NCBI GenBank assembly: GCA_003248775.1
Contig: QFQX01000010.1
Location: 70,468-134,467, forward strand
Reading direction: 5' to 3'
Origin: Shinella sp.
GTDB taxonomy: Bacteria; Pseudomonadota; Alphaproteobacteria; Rhizobiales; Rhizobiaceae
DNA: 64,000 bases
Below are positions 1-7,680 of this stretch, one piece after another. Numbering within the stretch: position 1 is the stretch's first letter; each line of letters begins with the position of its first letter. The position numbers and the translations under genes are program-made. A model generated the notes under the pieces. The model did no database searches. It was not told the origin of the DNA and worked only from the letters and a program-made list of their open reading frames with translations.

Positions 1-343
1 TGTTTTCCGCGTCGCCCATCAGGAAGCGGATCTGTCGCCCCCGCGCCTTCGCCTTGGCACGTGCCCTTTCCAGCATGGGTTCCGCCCAGTCCATCCCCGT
101 CACCTTGAAGCCGAGGTCATCGAGCAGATGCGAAACGACTGCGGTGCCACAGGCGAGATCGAGTGCGGCACGTCCTCCACCTTCTCCCAGATGCCGGCGC
201 AGCAGCGCATGCCATGCGGCCCGTTCTTCTTCCGAGAAAATTTCGTGACCAGGCTGGTTGTCGAAGGTTTCGGCCCGCTGTGACCAGTAGGCTTTGATTT
301 CATCGCGAAGACCGTGGTTCGAAAGGGCTGCGACAGACTGCAT
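1..343 (-). CDS. Class I SAM-dependent methyltransferase (amino-terminal part, runs off left edge)
   Basis: The 114 visible codons start at an ATG and read leftward out of the window, so the carboxyl end is missing. A glycine-rich SAM-binding motif I (LDLACGTAVVS, residues 61-71) is followed by an acidic residue after strand 2 (GMDWAEPM), as in class I methyltransferases. An alternative upstream start is possible. It is divergent from a FecCD-type importer with 116 bp between start codons, so shared regulation is plausible, but the substrate cannot be read from the sequence. Methyltransferase identity is well supported; a role in metallophore metabolism is only a guess from position. Confidence 0.8.
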   Translation of the reverse strand, partial: MQSVAALSNHGLRDEIKAYWSQRAETFDNQPGHEIFSEEERAAWHALLRRHLGEGGGRAALDLACGTAVVSHLLDDLGFKVTGMDWAEPMLERARAKAKARGRQIRFLMGDAEN

Positions 344-398
344 TTCCGGGCATCCATGAAATATGAGTGATGTTGGAAATGTTCTAAAAGATATTAGT

Positions 399-413
399 TG
401 ACTGTGAAAGTCA
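399..413. promoter_or_regulatory. TGA-N9-TCA motif, candidate iron-responsive (RirA-type) operator
   Basis: TGACTGTGAAAGTCA fits the TGA-N9-TCA pattern known for rhizobial RirA-controlled promoters and has 5-bp inverted arms (TGACT/AGTCA). It lies 47 bp upstream of the binding-protein start, between it and the divergent methyltransferase. Only six bases are fixed in the pattern, so chance is not excluded. Confidence 0.4.
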
Positions 414-459
414 TAAAATAATAGATCGCAGCGAATTCCACTGCACAGGAGAGGACGAC

Positions 460-1599
460 GTGCTCCATTTGAACAGGGTGGCCACCGCCGCCACGATATC
501 GCTCGCGCTTTTTTCGGGCGCCGCCGAAGCCGGAGAAACGATCAAGATCAAGGACATCACGGGTCGTGAAGTCGAGGTCAGCGTGCCGGTGGAGCGGGTA
601 ATCCTCGGTGAGGGACGGCAGATCTATTTCACCGGCGCGCTTGATACGGATGCGCCGTTCAAGCGCGTTGTCGGCTGGCGCGACGACTTCCAGAAGGCCG
701 ACCTCGATGGCTACAACATCTATCTCCAGAAGTTCCCGGAGATGGCGAAGATCCCAACCTTCGGCGGCATGAAGGACGGCACGTTCGACATCGAGCAGGC
801 GGTTGCGCTGAAGCCCGACGTCATCATCATGAACACGGAAGCCAAGGCCGCAACCGAGGAAAGCGGCTATATCGAAAAGCTCGCCAAGGTCGGTATTCCG
901 CTCGTCTACATCGACTTCCGCGAAAAGCCGATGCAGAACACCGATGAATCCATGCGCATCATCGGCAAGTTGTTCGGCAAGGAAGCGCGCGCCGAGGAAT
1001 TCGTAAAGTTCCACGACGAGCAGCTCGCCCGCGTCACCGATACGCTCGCCAAGGCCGGCGACATCAAGAAGCCGGTGGTCTTCATCGAGCGCGCCGGCGG
1101 TTATTCCGACGATTGCTGCATGTCCTTCGGCGATGAGAATTTCGGCAAGATGGTCGAGCTCGCCGGCGGCATCAACATGGCCAAGGACATCATTCCCGGC
1201 ACCTTCGGCACGGTGAACCCCGAGCAGATCATCGCCTCCAACCCGGATCAGGTGATCGTCACCGGCGCGAACTGGGAACTTTACGTTCCGGGCGGCGCAT
1301 GGGTTGGTGTCGGCCCCGGCGCTGACAAGGCGAAGGCCGACGAGAAGCTTGCGGCCCTGATGAAACGCCCCGCCTTCACCGGTATCAAGGCGGTTGCCGA
1401 CAACAATGTCCACGCCATCTGGCACCAGTTCTACAACAGCCCCTACCAGTTCGTCGCCGTACAGCAGATGGCAAAGTGGCTGCATCCCGACCTGTTTGGC
1501 GATCTCGACCCCGAAGCGACCTTCAAGGAACTGCACGAACGCTTCCTGCCGGTCGCCTACCGCACCGGTTACTTCGCCTCCCTGAAAGCCGGCCTCTGA
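460..1599 (+). CDS. ABC transporter periplasmic substrate-binding protein (FepB/BtuF-type, class III)
   Basis: A 379-residue protein starting at GTG, preceded by AGGAGAGG. A signal peptide covers about residues 1-24 (cleavage after AEA). The mature part has the organisation of ferric-siderophore/cobalamin binding proteins: a first lobe with ERVILGEGRQ, a rigid linking helix, and a second lobe ending in AKWLHPDLFG. It delivers a metal complex to the permease and ATPase encoded next. An odd DDCC cluster near residues 219-222 is not typical of the family and might contact ligand. No TonB receptor is in view, so the substrate is undetermined. Confidence 0.88.
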   Translation: MLHLNRVATAATISLALFSGAAEAGETIKIKDITGREVEVSVPVERVILGEGRQIYFTGALDTDAPFKRVVGWRDDFQKADLDGYNIYLQKFPEMAKIPTFGGMKDGTFDIEQAVALKPDVIIMNTEAKAATEESGYIEKLAKVGIPLVYIDFREKPMQNTDESMRIIGKLFGKEARAEEFVKFHDEQLARVTDTLAKAGDIKKPVVFIERAGGYSDDCCMSFGDENFGKMVELAGGINMAKDIIPGTFGTVNPEQIIASNPDQVIVTGANWELYVPGGAWVGVGPGADKAKADEKLAALMKRPAFTGIKAVADNNVHAIWHQFYNSPYQFVAVQQMAKWLHPDLFGDLDPEATFKELHERFLPVAYRTGYFASLKAGL

Positions 1600-1604
1600 G
1601 CCGT

Positions 1605-1636
1605 AGCGGGCCGGCAACGCAAACCGCCGGCCCGCT
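1605..1636 (+). other. Intercistronic hairpin between binding-protein and permease genes
   Basis: AGCGGGCCGGC and GCCGGCCCGCT form a perfect 11-bp inverted repeat with a 10-nt loop, 5 bp after the binding-protein stop and 35 bp before the permease start. There is no T-run, so it is more likely to stabilise the upstream message or attenuate than to end transcription fully. That would give excess binding protein. Confidence 0.6.
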
Positions 1637-1671
1637 CCTCGAATTATGAAGCAAGACGGAAGGAAGCCCTG

Positions 1672-2739
1672 ATGGCCGTTGCCACCGAAACACTGCCGGC
1701 AGCCGAGGGGCGCGCCCAGTACCGGGCGATCTCCGCCCGGCGTCTGGCGATCCTCGGGCTGATGGTCGCCGCACTCCTTGTCAGCGTCGCAGCCGACATG
1801 GCGCTCGGCCCGGCCCGCTACACGCTCGGCGAAGTCGTCTCCACCATTCTGTTGCCGTCCTCCGCTGGCGACCAGTTGCGGGTGGTGATCTGGGACATTC
1901 GCATGCCGGTGGCGCTGATGGCGGTCACCGTCGGCGCATGTCTTTCGCTTGCGGGCGCACAGATGCAAACGATCCTCGCCAATCCGCTGGCGAGCCCCTT
2001 CACGCTCGGCATTTCCGCCGCCGCAGGCTTCGGCGCAGCGCTCGGGCTGGTGGCAGGCGTTGCGATCTTCCCGACCGCCGTCCAGTTCATGATCCCGATC
2101 AACGCCTTCCTGATGGCCATGGCGGCGTCGCTGTTCATCTACGGCGTCTCGACGCTGCGCGGCGTCACGGTGGAGACCATCGTGCTGCTCGGCATCGCGT
2201 TGGTCTTCACCTTCAACGCGCTGCTCTCGCTCCTCGAATACCTCGCCTCCGAACAGGCGCTCGCCGCCGTGGTCTTCTGGACCATGGGTTCGCTCACCAA
2301 GGCGACATGGACCAAGGTTGCCGTCACCGGCATCGTGCTGGTCGTCTGCGTGCCGCTTTTCGCCCGCAACGCCTGGGCGCTGACAGCGCTACGTCTCGGC
2401 GACGACAAGGCAGCCTCCTTCGGCGTCAACGTCAAGCGTCTCCGGCTGGAAACCATGATGCTCGTCAGCCTGCTGGCGGCCATTCCGGTTTCCTTCGTCG
2501 GTACCATCGGCTTCATCGGCCTCGTCGGTCCGCATATCGCCCGCATGGTGGTCGGCGAAGACCAGCGCTTCTTCCTGCCTGGATCGCTTATCTGCGGCGC
2601 GCTGCTGCTCTCCGTCACCTCCGTCGTCTCGAAGATGCTGATCCCCGGCGCGATCCTGCCGATCGGGGTCATCACCGCGCTCGTGGGCGTTCCCTTCTTC
2701 TTCTCGCTGATCTTCACCAACCGGAGGCGCGCATGGTAG
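1672..2739 (+). CDS. FecCD-family ABC transporter permease
   Basis: A 355-residue inner-membrane protein with about ten hydrophobic segments, the usual size and layout of FecCD/BtuC permeases. Signature stretches include GAQMQTILANPLASPFTLGI and, near the end, IGFIGLVGPHIARMVVGEDQR, the cytoplasmic coupling region that contacts the ATPase. The ATG follows a GGAAGGAAG ribosome site. The gene follows the binding protein after a hairpin and overlaps the ATPase gene by 7 bp, so the importer is one operon. Substrate class is iron-siderophore, heme or cobalamin-like; sequence alone does not decide. Confidence 0.93.
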   Translation: MAVATETLPAAEGRAQYRAISARRLAILGLMVAALLVSVAADMALGPARYTLGEVVSTILLPSSAGDQLRVVIWDIRMPVALMAVTVGACLSLAGAQMQTILANPLASPFTLGISAAAGFGAALGLVAGVAIFPTAVQFMIPINAFLMAMAASLFIYGVSTLRGVTVETIVLLGIALVFTFNALLSLLEYLASEQALAAVVFWTMGSLTKATWTKVAVTGIVLVVCVPLFARNAWALTALRLGDDKAASFGVNVKRLRLETMMLVSLLAAIPVSFVGTIGFIGLVGPHIARMVVGEDQRFFLPGSLICGALLLSVTSVVSKMLIPGAILPIGVITALVGVPFFFSLIFTNRRRAW

Positions 2740-3488
2740 CCCTCAGACTCGAAAACCTCGGCGCCCGCTACGGCAAGAACCGGATCTTCGAAGACATTAC
2801 CTCCGGCACCATCGAGGGCGGCGGACTGACGGCCGTCATCGGCCCGAACGCCGCCGGCAAGTCGACGCTGTTCAAGCGCATTGCGGGCCTCCTGAAAGGA
2901 GAAGGCGTTGTGCATCTGAGCGGCGAAAGCGCGCTTTCCCGGCCGATATGCTACATGCCACAGGATACCGGCGCCAACGCCGTCCTGACCGTCTACGAAT
3001 CCGTGCTGCTGGCCGCCAAGCAGGGTTCGGGCTGGAGGGTTGCCGACGACGAACTTGCCGATATCGACCGCATCCTGTCGTCGCTCAAGATCTCCGATCT
3101 CGCCTTCCGCGATCTCGGCGAACTCTCGGGCGGCCAGCGCCAGCTCGTCGCCATCGCCCAGGCGCTGGTGCGCAAGCCGGACATCCTTTTGATGGACGAG
3201 CCGACCTCCGCGCTCGACCTCTTCCGCCAGATCGAGGTGCTGCATTATATGCGCGAACTTGCCCGCGAGAGCGGCATCGCTGTGCTGATCGCGCTGCACG
3301 ATCTCAACCACGCCATGCGCTACTGCGATCAGGCGATGGTGGTGGCCAACGGGCGGCTGGTGGCAAGCGGTCCGACGACAGAGGTCATTACCGCGGATCT
3401 CCTGCGCGAAGTTTACCGGGTCGACGCCCGCATCGAGAACTGCACGCAGGGGCGGCCGCTGGTGATCGTCGATGCCGCCCTCGCCTAA
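2733..3488 (+). CDS. ABC transporter ATP-binding protein of the FecCD-type importer
   Basis: A 251-residue nucleotide-binding subunit. Walker A is GPNAAGKST, the signature motif is LSGGQRQ, Walker B is ILLMDEPTSALD, and the switch histidine is in ALHDLNHA. The ATG sits inside the end of the permease gene (ATGGTAG), so translation is probably coupled. Family features match FepC/FhuC/BtuD ATPases energising metal-complex uptake. It is the last gene of the operon; a RIME-like palindromic element follows directly. Confidence 0.94.
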   Translation: MVALRLENLGARYGKNRIFEDITSGTIEGGGLTAVIGPNAAGKSTLFKRIAGLLKGEGVVHLSGESALSRPICYMPQDTGANAVLTVYESVLLAAKQGSGWRVADDELADIDRILSSLKISDLAFRDLGELSGGQRQLVAIAQALVRKPDILLMDEPTSALDLFRQIEVLHYMRELARESGIAVLIALHDLNHAMRYCDQAMVVANGRLVASGPTTEVITADLLREVYRVDARIENCTQGRPLVIVDAALA

Positions 3489-3590
3489 AACAATTCCAGC
3501 AAAGGTGGGAACCGGTTTTGCGTCCGGAAGTGCTGAACAAATAGCTAGAGCATTGCAGGAGTTTCAATGATCGCAGGCAATGCTCTGGTT
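3489..3590 (+). repeat. RIME-like intergenic palindromic repeat
   Basis: The first half carries a GCAAAGGTG...CGGTTTTGCGTCCGGAA core. The second half is a hairpin with perfect 10-bp arms (AGAGCATTGC at 3547-3556, GCAATGCTCT at 3577-3586) followed by GGTTTTG. This bipartite layout resembles dispersed intergenic elements I know from Rhizobium and Agrobacterium genomes. It may also act as the 3' end of the ABC operon message. Confidence 0.6.
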
Positions 3591-3648
3591 TTGTCATGCA
3601 ACAACCTTGAAGTCGGCGGCGAACGGCTCATTTAAACAACAGGCCTAT

Positions 3649-3675
3649 GGCCCGGGCGTCGTCCCGGGCCTTTTT
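3649..3675 (+). terminator. Rho-independent terminator just upstream of the aldo/keto reductase
   Basis: GGCCCGGG and CCCGGGCC form a perfect GC-rich stem followed by TTTTT. It points in the + direction and ends only 25 bp before the reductase ATG, with no coding gene directly ahead of it. It therefore terminates either read-through from the ABC operon, a small RNA, or acts as a leader attenuator. Confidence 0.7.
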
Positions 3676-3700
3676 ACATTTGCACCAAAAGGAGTTTTCC

Positions 3701-4525
3701 ATGCAGATCGTCACTGCAAACGGCGCTCATATCCCGGCTCTCGGCTTCGGCACTTTCCGTATTCCGGGTACTGAAATCCTCAGGATCCTGCCCTTGGCGC
3801 TGAAGGTCGGTTTCCGGCACGTGGACACGGCGCAGGCCTATGGCAACGAGGCTGATGTCGGCGAGGTCCTGAAAAACTCCGGCATTCCGCGCGGCGACAT
3901 CTTCCTCACCACCAAGGTTTGGGTTGATAAATTCGCCAACAAGGACTTCATCCCCTCGGTGGATGAAAGCCTGAAGAAACTGAAGACCGATCATGTCGAC
4001 CTGCTGCTCCTGCACTGGCCGAAGAGCCCCGTGCCACTCGCCGACCAGATCGGCTCGCTGAACGCGCTGGTCGATGCCGGGAAGGTCCGGCACATCGGCG
4101 TGTCGAACTACAATACCGCCCTGATGGCGGAAGCCGTGCGGCTTTCCAAGGCGCCGATCGTCACCAACCAGATCGAGTATCATCCCTATATCGACCAGAC
4201 CGCCGTGCTTTCGGCCGCCCGCAGCTACGGCATGTCGGTGACGGCCTATTATCTCATGGCCGATGGTCGCGTGCCGAAGGATCCCCTGCTTCAGGACATC
4301 GCCGCACGCCATGGCAAGACGGCAGCACAGGTTGTGTTGCGCTGGGCGATCCAGCAGCAGGGCGTGATCGCGCTTTCCAAGACCTCGACCGAAAGCCGGC
4401 TGGCGGAAAACTTCGCCGTGTTCGACTTCTCGCTCTCGGCCGAGGAGATGGACGCGATCCATGGACTCGCCCGCCCCGATGGGCGGATCGTCAATCCGGG
4501 AAACCTCGCCCCGGATTGGGATTGA
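3701..4525 (+). CDS. Aldo/keto reductase
   Basis: A 274-residue NAD(P)H-dependent oxidoreductase of the AKR superfamily, a single TIM barrel. Visible family motifs are GFGTFRI near the start, DTAQAYGNE with the catalytic Asp and Tyr, TTKVW with the catalytic Lys, LLLHWP with the catalytic His, and a nucleotide-binding end segment (ALSKTSTESRLAEN). The ATG follows AAAAGGAG. It resembles 2,5-diketo-gluconate reductase-type AKRs, but the substrate cannot be assigned. It is monocistronic, preceded by a terminator and facing the DUF2798 gene. Confidence 0.92.
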   Translation: MQIVTANGAHIPALGFGTFRIPGTEILRILPLALKVGFRHVDTAQAYGNEADVGEVLKNSGIPRGDIFLTTKVWVDKFANKDFIPSVDESLKKLKTDHVDLLLLHWPKSPVPLADQIGSLNALVDAGKVRHIGVSNYNTALMAEAVRLSKAPIVTNQIEYHPYIDQTAVLSAARSYGMSVTAYYLMADGRVPKDPLLQDIAARHGKTAAQVVLRWAIQQQGVIALSKTSTESRLAENFAVFDFSLSAEEMDAIHGLARPDGRIVNPGNLAPDWD

Positions 4526-4537
4526 GCAAACGGGAAT

Positions 4538-4561
4538 TGAGCGGAGAGCGTCTTCCGCTCA
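4538..4561. terminator. Convergent hairpin between aldo/keto reductase and DUF2798 genes
   Basis: TGAGCGGA and TCCGCTCA form 8-bp arms around an 8-nt loop. It lies in the 33-bp gap between two convergent genes and includes the DUF2798 stop codon. The T-run is poor, so termination strength is uncertain. Confidence 0.4.
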
Positions 4562-4861
4562 GCCTACGCGTCCGCCCGGTGCCTCGACGATCAGGTCCAC
4601 GATCCAGCGGACGACGGGCATGACGACCAGCGCCGTGGGAAAGGCCACGACGTAGGACATCGCCCATGCCTGCAGAATGATGGCGCCGAGATCCGGCGCC
4701 ACTCCGGTTGCGCGGATCGTGGCGATAGAGGCCACGATCCCGGACATCAGGAAAGACAGGATCATCGGCATGACGATATGCCGGCTCCGCGCCGGCAGCT
4801 TCCGGCGTCCCGCACGGGCGGGCTCTCCAGCCGAGAGAGCGGCAGGCGCCGCCCCGCTCAC
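4559..4861 (-). CDS. DUF2798 family membrane protein
   Basis: A 100-residue protein if translation starts at the GTG that overlaps the upstream stop (GTGA); an in-frame GTG nine bases further up is possible but has a poorer ribosome site. After a basic stretch it has two hydrophobic helices with the DUF2798 pattern (IVMPMILSFLMSGIVA, then AWAMSYVVAFPTALVVMPVV). It is coupled to a small monooxygenase gene and both are divergent from a LysR regulator. The family has no assigned function. Confidence 0.75.
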   Translation of the reverse strand: MSGAAPAALSAGEPARAGRRKLPARSRHIVMPMILSFLMSGIVASIATIRATGVAPDLGAIILQAWAMSYVVAFPTALVVMPVVRWIVDLIVEAPGGRVG

Positions 4862-5160
4862 GCCAGCCACTCCCGCGAGATCGGCTCGGCCGACTTCAGG
4901 AAGCCCAGCTTGAAGAAGTCCTGCGTGTAGGGCTTGGCAAGATGCTCCTCCAGCGCGGCATTGTCGGCGAAATCTTCGACCAGCAGGAAGGCCGCATCGT
5001 CAGCCAGCGAGCGGTAGAAATCGAACTCCGCACAGCCCGGTTCTTCAAGCGTATTCTTGCGCAGATCCAGAAGCGCGAGGCGCAACTCTTCCTGCCTTCC
5101 CGGCTCCATCGTCAGCCGAACGACGCGCCTCAGGCGGCGGGTTTCCTGATTATCCGTCAT
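4858..5160 (-). CDS. Antibiotic biosynthesis monooxygenase (ABM/YgiN-like) domain protein
   Basis: A 100-residue single-domain protein with the ABM ferredoxin-like fold pattern: an initial strand (RRVVRLTMEPGRQEELRLAL), a central LEEPGCAEFDFYRSLAD, then FLLVEDFADNAALEEHLAKPY. Such small proteins act as cofactor-free quinol monooxygenases or bind reactive quinones/aldehydes. It is the first gene of a two-gene operon with DUF2798 and lies divergent from a LysR gene 102 bp away, the classic arrangement for control by that regulator. The substrate is unknown. Confidence 0.82.
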   Translation of the reverse strand: MTDNQETRRLRRVVRLTMEPGRQEELRLALLDLRKNTLEEPGCAEFDFYRSLADDAAFLLVEDFADNAALEEHLAKPYTQDFFKLGFLKSAEPISREWLA

Positions 5161-5262
5161 GAGTAAGCTCCTTTTTCCGGCGGTTCAGGCCTCCGCTATT
5201 GCCCGACAGCCGCATTGGGCGCTATTCCCTAATAGGTCACATCAAATGGGCGAATTTGCACA

Positions 5263-6114
5263 ATGCTGGATTGGGACGATCTCCGCTTTTTCGTGGCGCT
5301 TGCCGACGAGGGGTCGCTGTCGGCGGCTGCCCGCCGCCTCAGGGTCGATCACGCCACCGTCGCCCGCCGGGTGCAGGCGCTGGAGGAAAAGGCCGGTATC
5401 CGGCTCTTCGACCGGCGCCCCCGCCGCTACCTGCTGACTGAAAAGGGTCGGCTGGTGGCCGAACGGGCACGACGCATGGAGGGCGAAGTCTTCGCTCTGG
5501 AACGCGATATCCTCGAAGCTGAGGGCGAGGCCCCGGTGGAGATTTCGGTGAGCGCGCCGCCGGTGCTGACCTCATTTTTCCTTACGCCGAAGATTGCGGC
5601 CTTCTACGAGGCGAGGCCGCGCATCAGGCTGCGGTTGGTTGCGGATGTGCGCAACGTCTCGCTGACCCGGCGCGAGGCCGATATTGCCGTCCGGCTCAGT
5701 CGGCCCACCGATCCCAGCCTTATCATCCGCAAGGCCGGCAGCGTGCGTTACCTGCTCCTTGCTTCCCCTGCCTATCTGGCGACGAGAAAGCCCGAGCAAT
5801 ACGGCTTCATCCTGTTCGATGAATTGCTGGACGAGACGCCGCAGCAGGTCTGGCTGAAACGCATGTCGGCCGGCCGCGAGACCGTGCTTAGAACCAACGA
5901 TCTCAGCGTTCAATGCGCGGCAGCAGCAGCGGGCGTCGGCATCGCCGCCTTGCCCGATTTCGTCGCCGCAAGCTACGGCCTGCAGGTCGCGGGCGACGAA
6001 GGGGAGCATATCACGCGGGATATCTACCTCACGTATCATCACGATCTGCGCGACAGCGATACGATCGCCGCAACCGTTGCTTTCCTGGTGGATTGCCTGC
6101 GGCCTCAACGATGA
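5263..6114 (+). CDS. LysR-family transcriptional regulator
   Basis: A 283-residue regulator. The amino end carries a LysR winged helix-turn-helix (DDLRFFVALADEGSLSAAAR, then VDHATVARRVQALE), and residues from about 90 onward form the effector-binding periplasmic-binding-like domain. Length is normal for the family. The gene is divergent from the monooxygenase/DUF2798 pair, its probable target. The intergenic region contains CCCTAATAGGTCAC but I could not settle an operator. The inducer is unknown. Confidence 0.92.
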   Translation: MLDWDDLRFFVALADEGSLSAAARRLRVDHATVARRVQALEEKAGIRLFDRRPRRYLLTEKGRLVAERARRMEGEVFALERDILEAEGEAPVEISVSAPPVLTSFFLTPKIAAFYEARPRIRLRLVADVRNVSLTRREADIAVRLSRPTDPSLIIRKAGSVRYLLLASPAYLATRKPEQYGFILFDELLDETPQQVWLKRMSAGRETVLRTNDLSVQCAAAAAGVGIAALPDFVAASYGLQVAGDEGEHITRDIYLTYHHDLRDSDTIAATVAFLVDCLRPQR

Positions 6115-6161
6115 GATCTCGAAGGATCATCCGGGCGACCATGGTCGCCCGGCAGTTTCCG

Positions 6162-6767
6162 TCACTTCTTGGGCGGCACCATTTCCGTCTCGATCTGAAG
6201 CGCAACATCCTCGCCGAGGGCGGGAACCGCGAAATCGAGACCCCAGTCGGTGCGCTTGACGACGCCGGTCGCGGAGAAGCCGAGCCGGGGCAACTTGTCC
6301 ATCGGGTGCTCGGCAACGGAGCCGTTGAAACGGACGTTAAGGGTCACGGGATGGGTTTCCCCGCGAAACGTCAGGTCGCCGGTCACGGTGCCAGTATTCT
6401 CGCCTGTCAGCGTGATGTTCTTCGCCTCGAACGAAATCGGCTTTCCGGCGAGAAAATCAGACGTCGTGCCGATCTTCCCGTCGAAATCCTCGACCTGCGG
6501 GAAGGGAAAATCCGTTCGGATCGAAGTCGGGTCTATCGAAACCGAGAGCTTTGATTCCGCAGGGTTTTCCGCATCCCACGCAAGATTTGCGCTGACGGTG
6601 GAAAAGCGCGCGGTATAGTTGGACAAGCCGAAATGGCTGATCCGCCATGTCAGGCTTGTGTGAGCAGGATCCGAGACGTAGGTCCCGCTGGGCGCCGGCT
6701 TTGTCGCCGCCTCGGCCAGGGTCTGAACCGGGGCGGCGAGGAGAAAAACGAGGGCAAGTTTGTACAT
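6162..6767 (-). CDS. YceI family periplasmic lipid-binding protein
   Basis: A 201-residue secreted protein: signal peptide about residues 1-20 (ending in TLAEAA) and a single YceI lipocalin-like barrel. Family landmarks are SDPAHTSLTWRISHFGLS, FDGKIGTTSDFL and VTGDLTFRGETHPVTL. YceI proteins bind isoprenoid chains such as polyprenyl quinones in the periplasm. It is downstream of the hemerythrin gene, 36 bp apart and same strand, so probably cotranscribed. The ATG has a good AAGGAAA site. Confidence 0.92.
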   Translation of the reverse strand: MYKLALVFLLAAPVQTLAEAATKPAPSGTYVSDPAHTSLTWRISHFGLSNYTARFSTVSANLAWDAENPAESKLSVSIDPTSIRTDFPFPQVEDFDGKIGTTSDFLAGKPISFEAKNITLTGENTGTVTGDLTFRGETHPVTLNVRFNGSVAEHPMDKLPRLGFSATGVVKRTDWGLDFAVPALGEDVALQIETEMVPPKK

Positions 6768-6803
6768 ATGATGGTTTCCTTGATGTTTACGCTGTTGGCC
6801 CCA

Positions 6804-7511
6804 TCAGGCGGCGAGCGCGATCCGGCCGGATAGGTCGCTGAAAGCCTTTTCCGAAAGGCTCGGGCGAACGGCGAATTCGATGATGGCGCAGAAGATTTCC
6901 GGCGGCGTATTCTGCTGCATGGCGGAAAGCATCGCGGCCCGCTCCACCGGGTTCATGGCCGGCACCATCAGGCGCAGGAAAGCCATGTTCTTTTCCGGCG
7001 ACATGGAGGCGACGATGTGCATCTCGATTGTCGCCAGTTCCTCGTCGGTGCAGATCCTCCACAGTTCCGGGGCCGTTACCGTTTCTTCCTCGTGCATGTG
7101 GGCGAGGTCTTCGGCGAGATAGGCGGCGAAAGCGAGGTAGAGTTTACGGCCCGCCGCCTGCTTGTGCATCGGCCAGGCCTTCTCGATGTCGCTTGCCAGT
7201 TTTTCGAGCGTGGCGAAGGCGGCGCGGTGATCGTCGTGCTGGTCTTCGATAGTAGTGGTCGAAGCTCCGCGTGCCCGCAGCACGCCATGGATGTGCTCGT
7301 CCTCGTGCATCACATGGGAGGCCGCAAAGACGATGAAGCTGCGCAGATTGCCAAGCACGGTTTCGGCCTCGTCGGCGTTTTCGAAGTCGGTCGAGCCGAT
7401 GCGGCAAAGCATGTCGCAGCCGGCCTTGCGCAGGCCCTTGTGAATGGCGCCGTAGAGATCATAACGGCCGGAGAGATCGGGGATGGCGTTAAGCGATACT
7501 TCGTGGGTCAT
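6804..7511 (-). CDS. Hemerythrin-domain protein
   Basis: A 235-residue cytoplasmic protein. Histidine/acid motifs fit a HHE hemerythrin four-helix bundle: AIHKGLRK, HVMHEDEHIH, DQHDDH and HMHEEE. These could form a di-iron site binding oxygen or NO. About 80 residues beyond the bundle (NMAFLRLMVPAMNPVERAAM onward) form a helical extension seen in bacterial relatives. It is probably the first gene of an operon with yceI and is divergent from the two FMN-split-barrel genes, suggesting a joint redox or NO/oxygen-related role, which is inference. Confidence 0.85.
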   Translation of the reverse strand: MTHEVSLNAIPDLSGRYDLYGAIHKGLRKAGCDMLCRIGSTDFENADEAETVLGNLRSFIVFAASHVMHEDEHIHGVLRARGASTTTIEDQHDDHRAAFATLEKLASDIEKAWPMHKQAAGRKLYLAFAAYLAEDLAHMHEEETVTAPELWRICTDEELATIEMHIVASMSPEKNMAFLRLMVPAMNPVERAAMLSAMQQNTPPEIFCAIIEFAVRPSLSEKAFSDLSGRIALAA

Positions 7512-7573
7512 GGGGGCTTTCCTCTTTGTCCTCAGCCCGGTCGGAACAGCCCGCCGGTGCGATGGGCAGGCTC

Positions 7574-7654
7574 TTAGGACACCCCGCTTTGACCCGCTTC
7601 CTAAATGCTTCCTAACGGCCGCAACACGTTGCTAAAATTTTCCTATCTTCCTAA
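7574..7654. promoter_or_regulatory. Cluster of CTTCCTAA repeats in a divergent promoter region
   Basis: CTTCCTAA occurs at 7597, 7608 and 7647, the first two 11 bp apart (one helical turn). An inverted TTAGGA core lies at about 7574. They sit between the divergent hemerythrin and split-barrel genes and could be a binding array for a regulator, possibly the one encoded at 8160-9512. Confidence 0.4.
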
Positions 7655-7680
7655 GATTGCGCACAAACAGGGGAAGAGCG

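Noticed and set aside
394..1968. 524-codon open frame on the - strand opposite the binding protein and permease
   Set aside because: It is an antisense shadow of two clearly recognisable genes; the translation is His/Gly/Arg-rich with no domain and no ribosome site.
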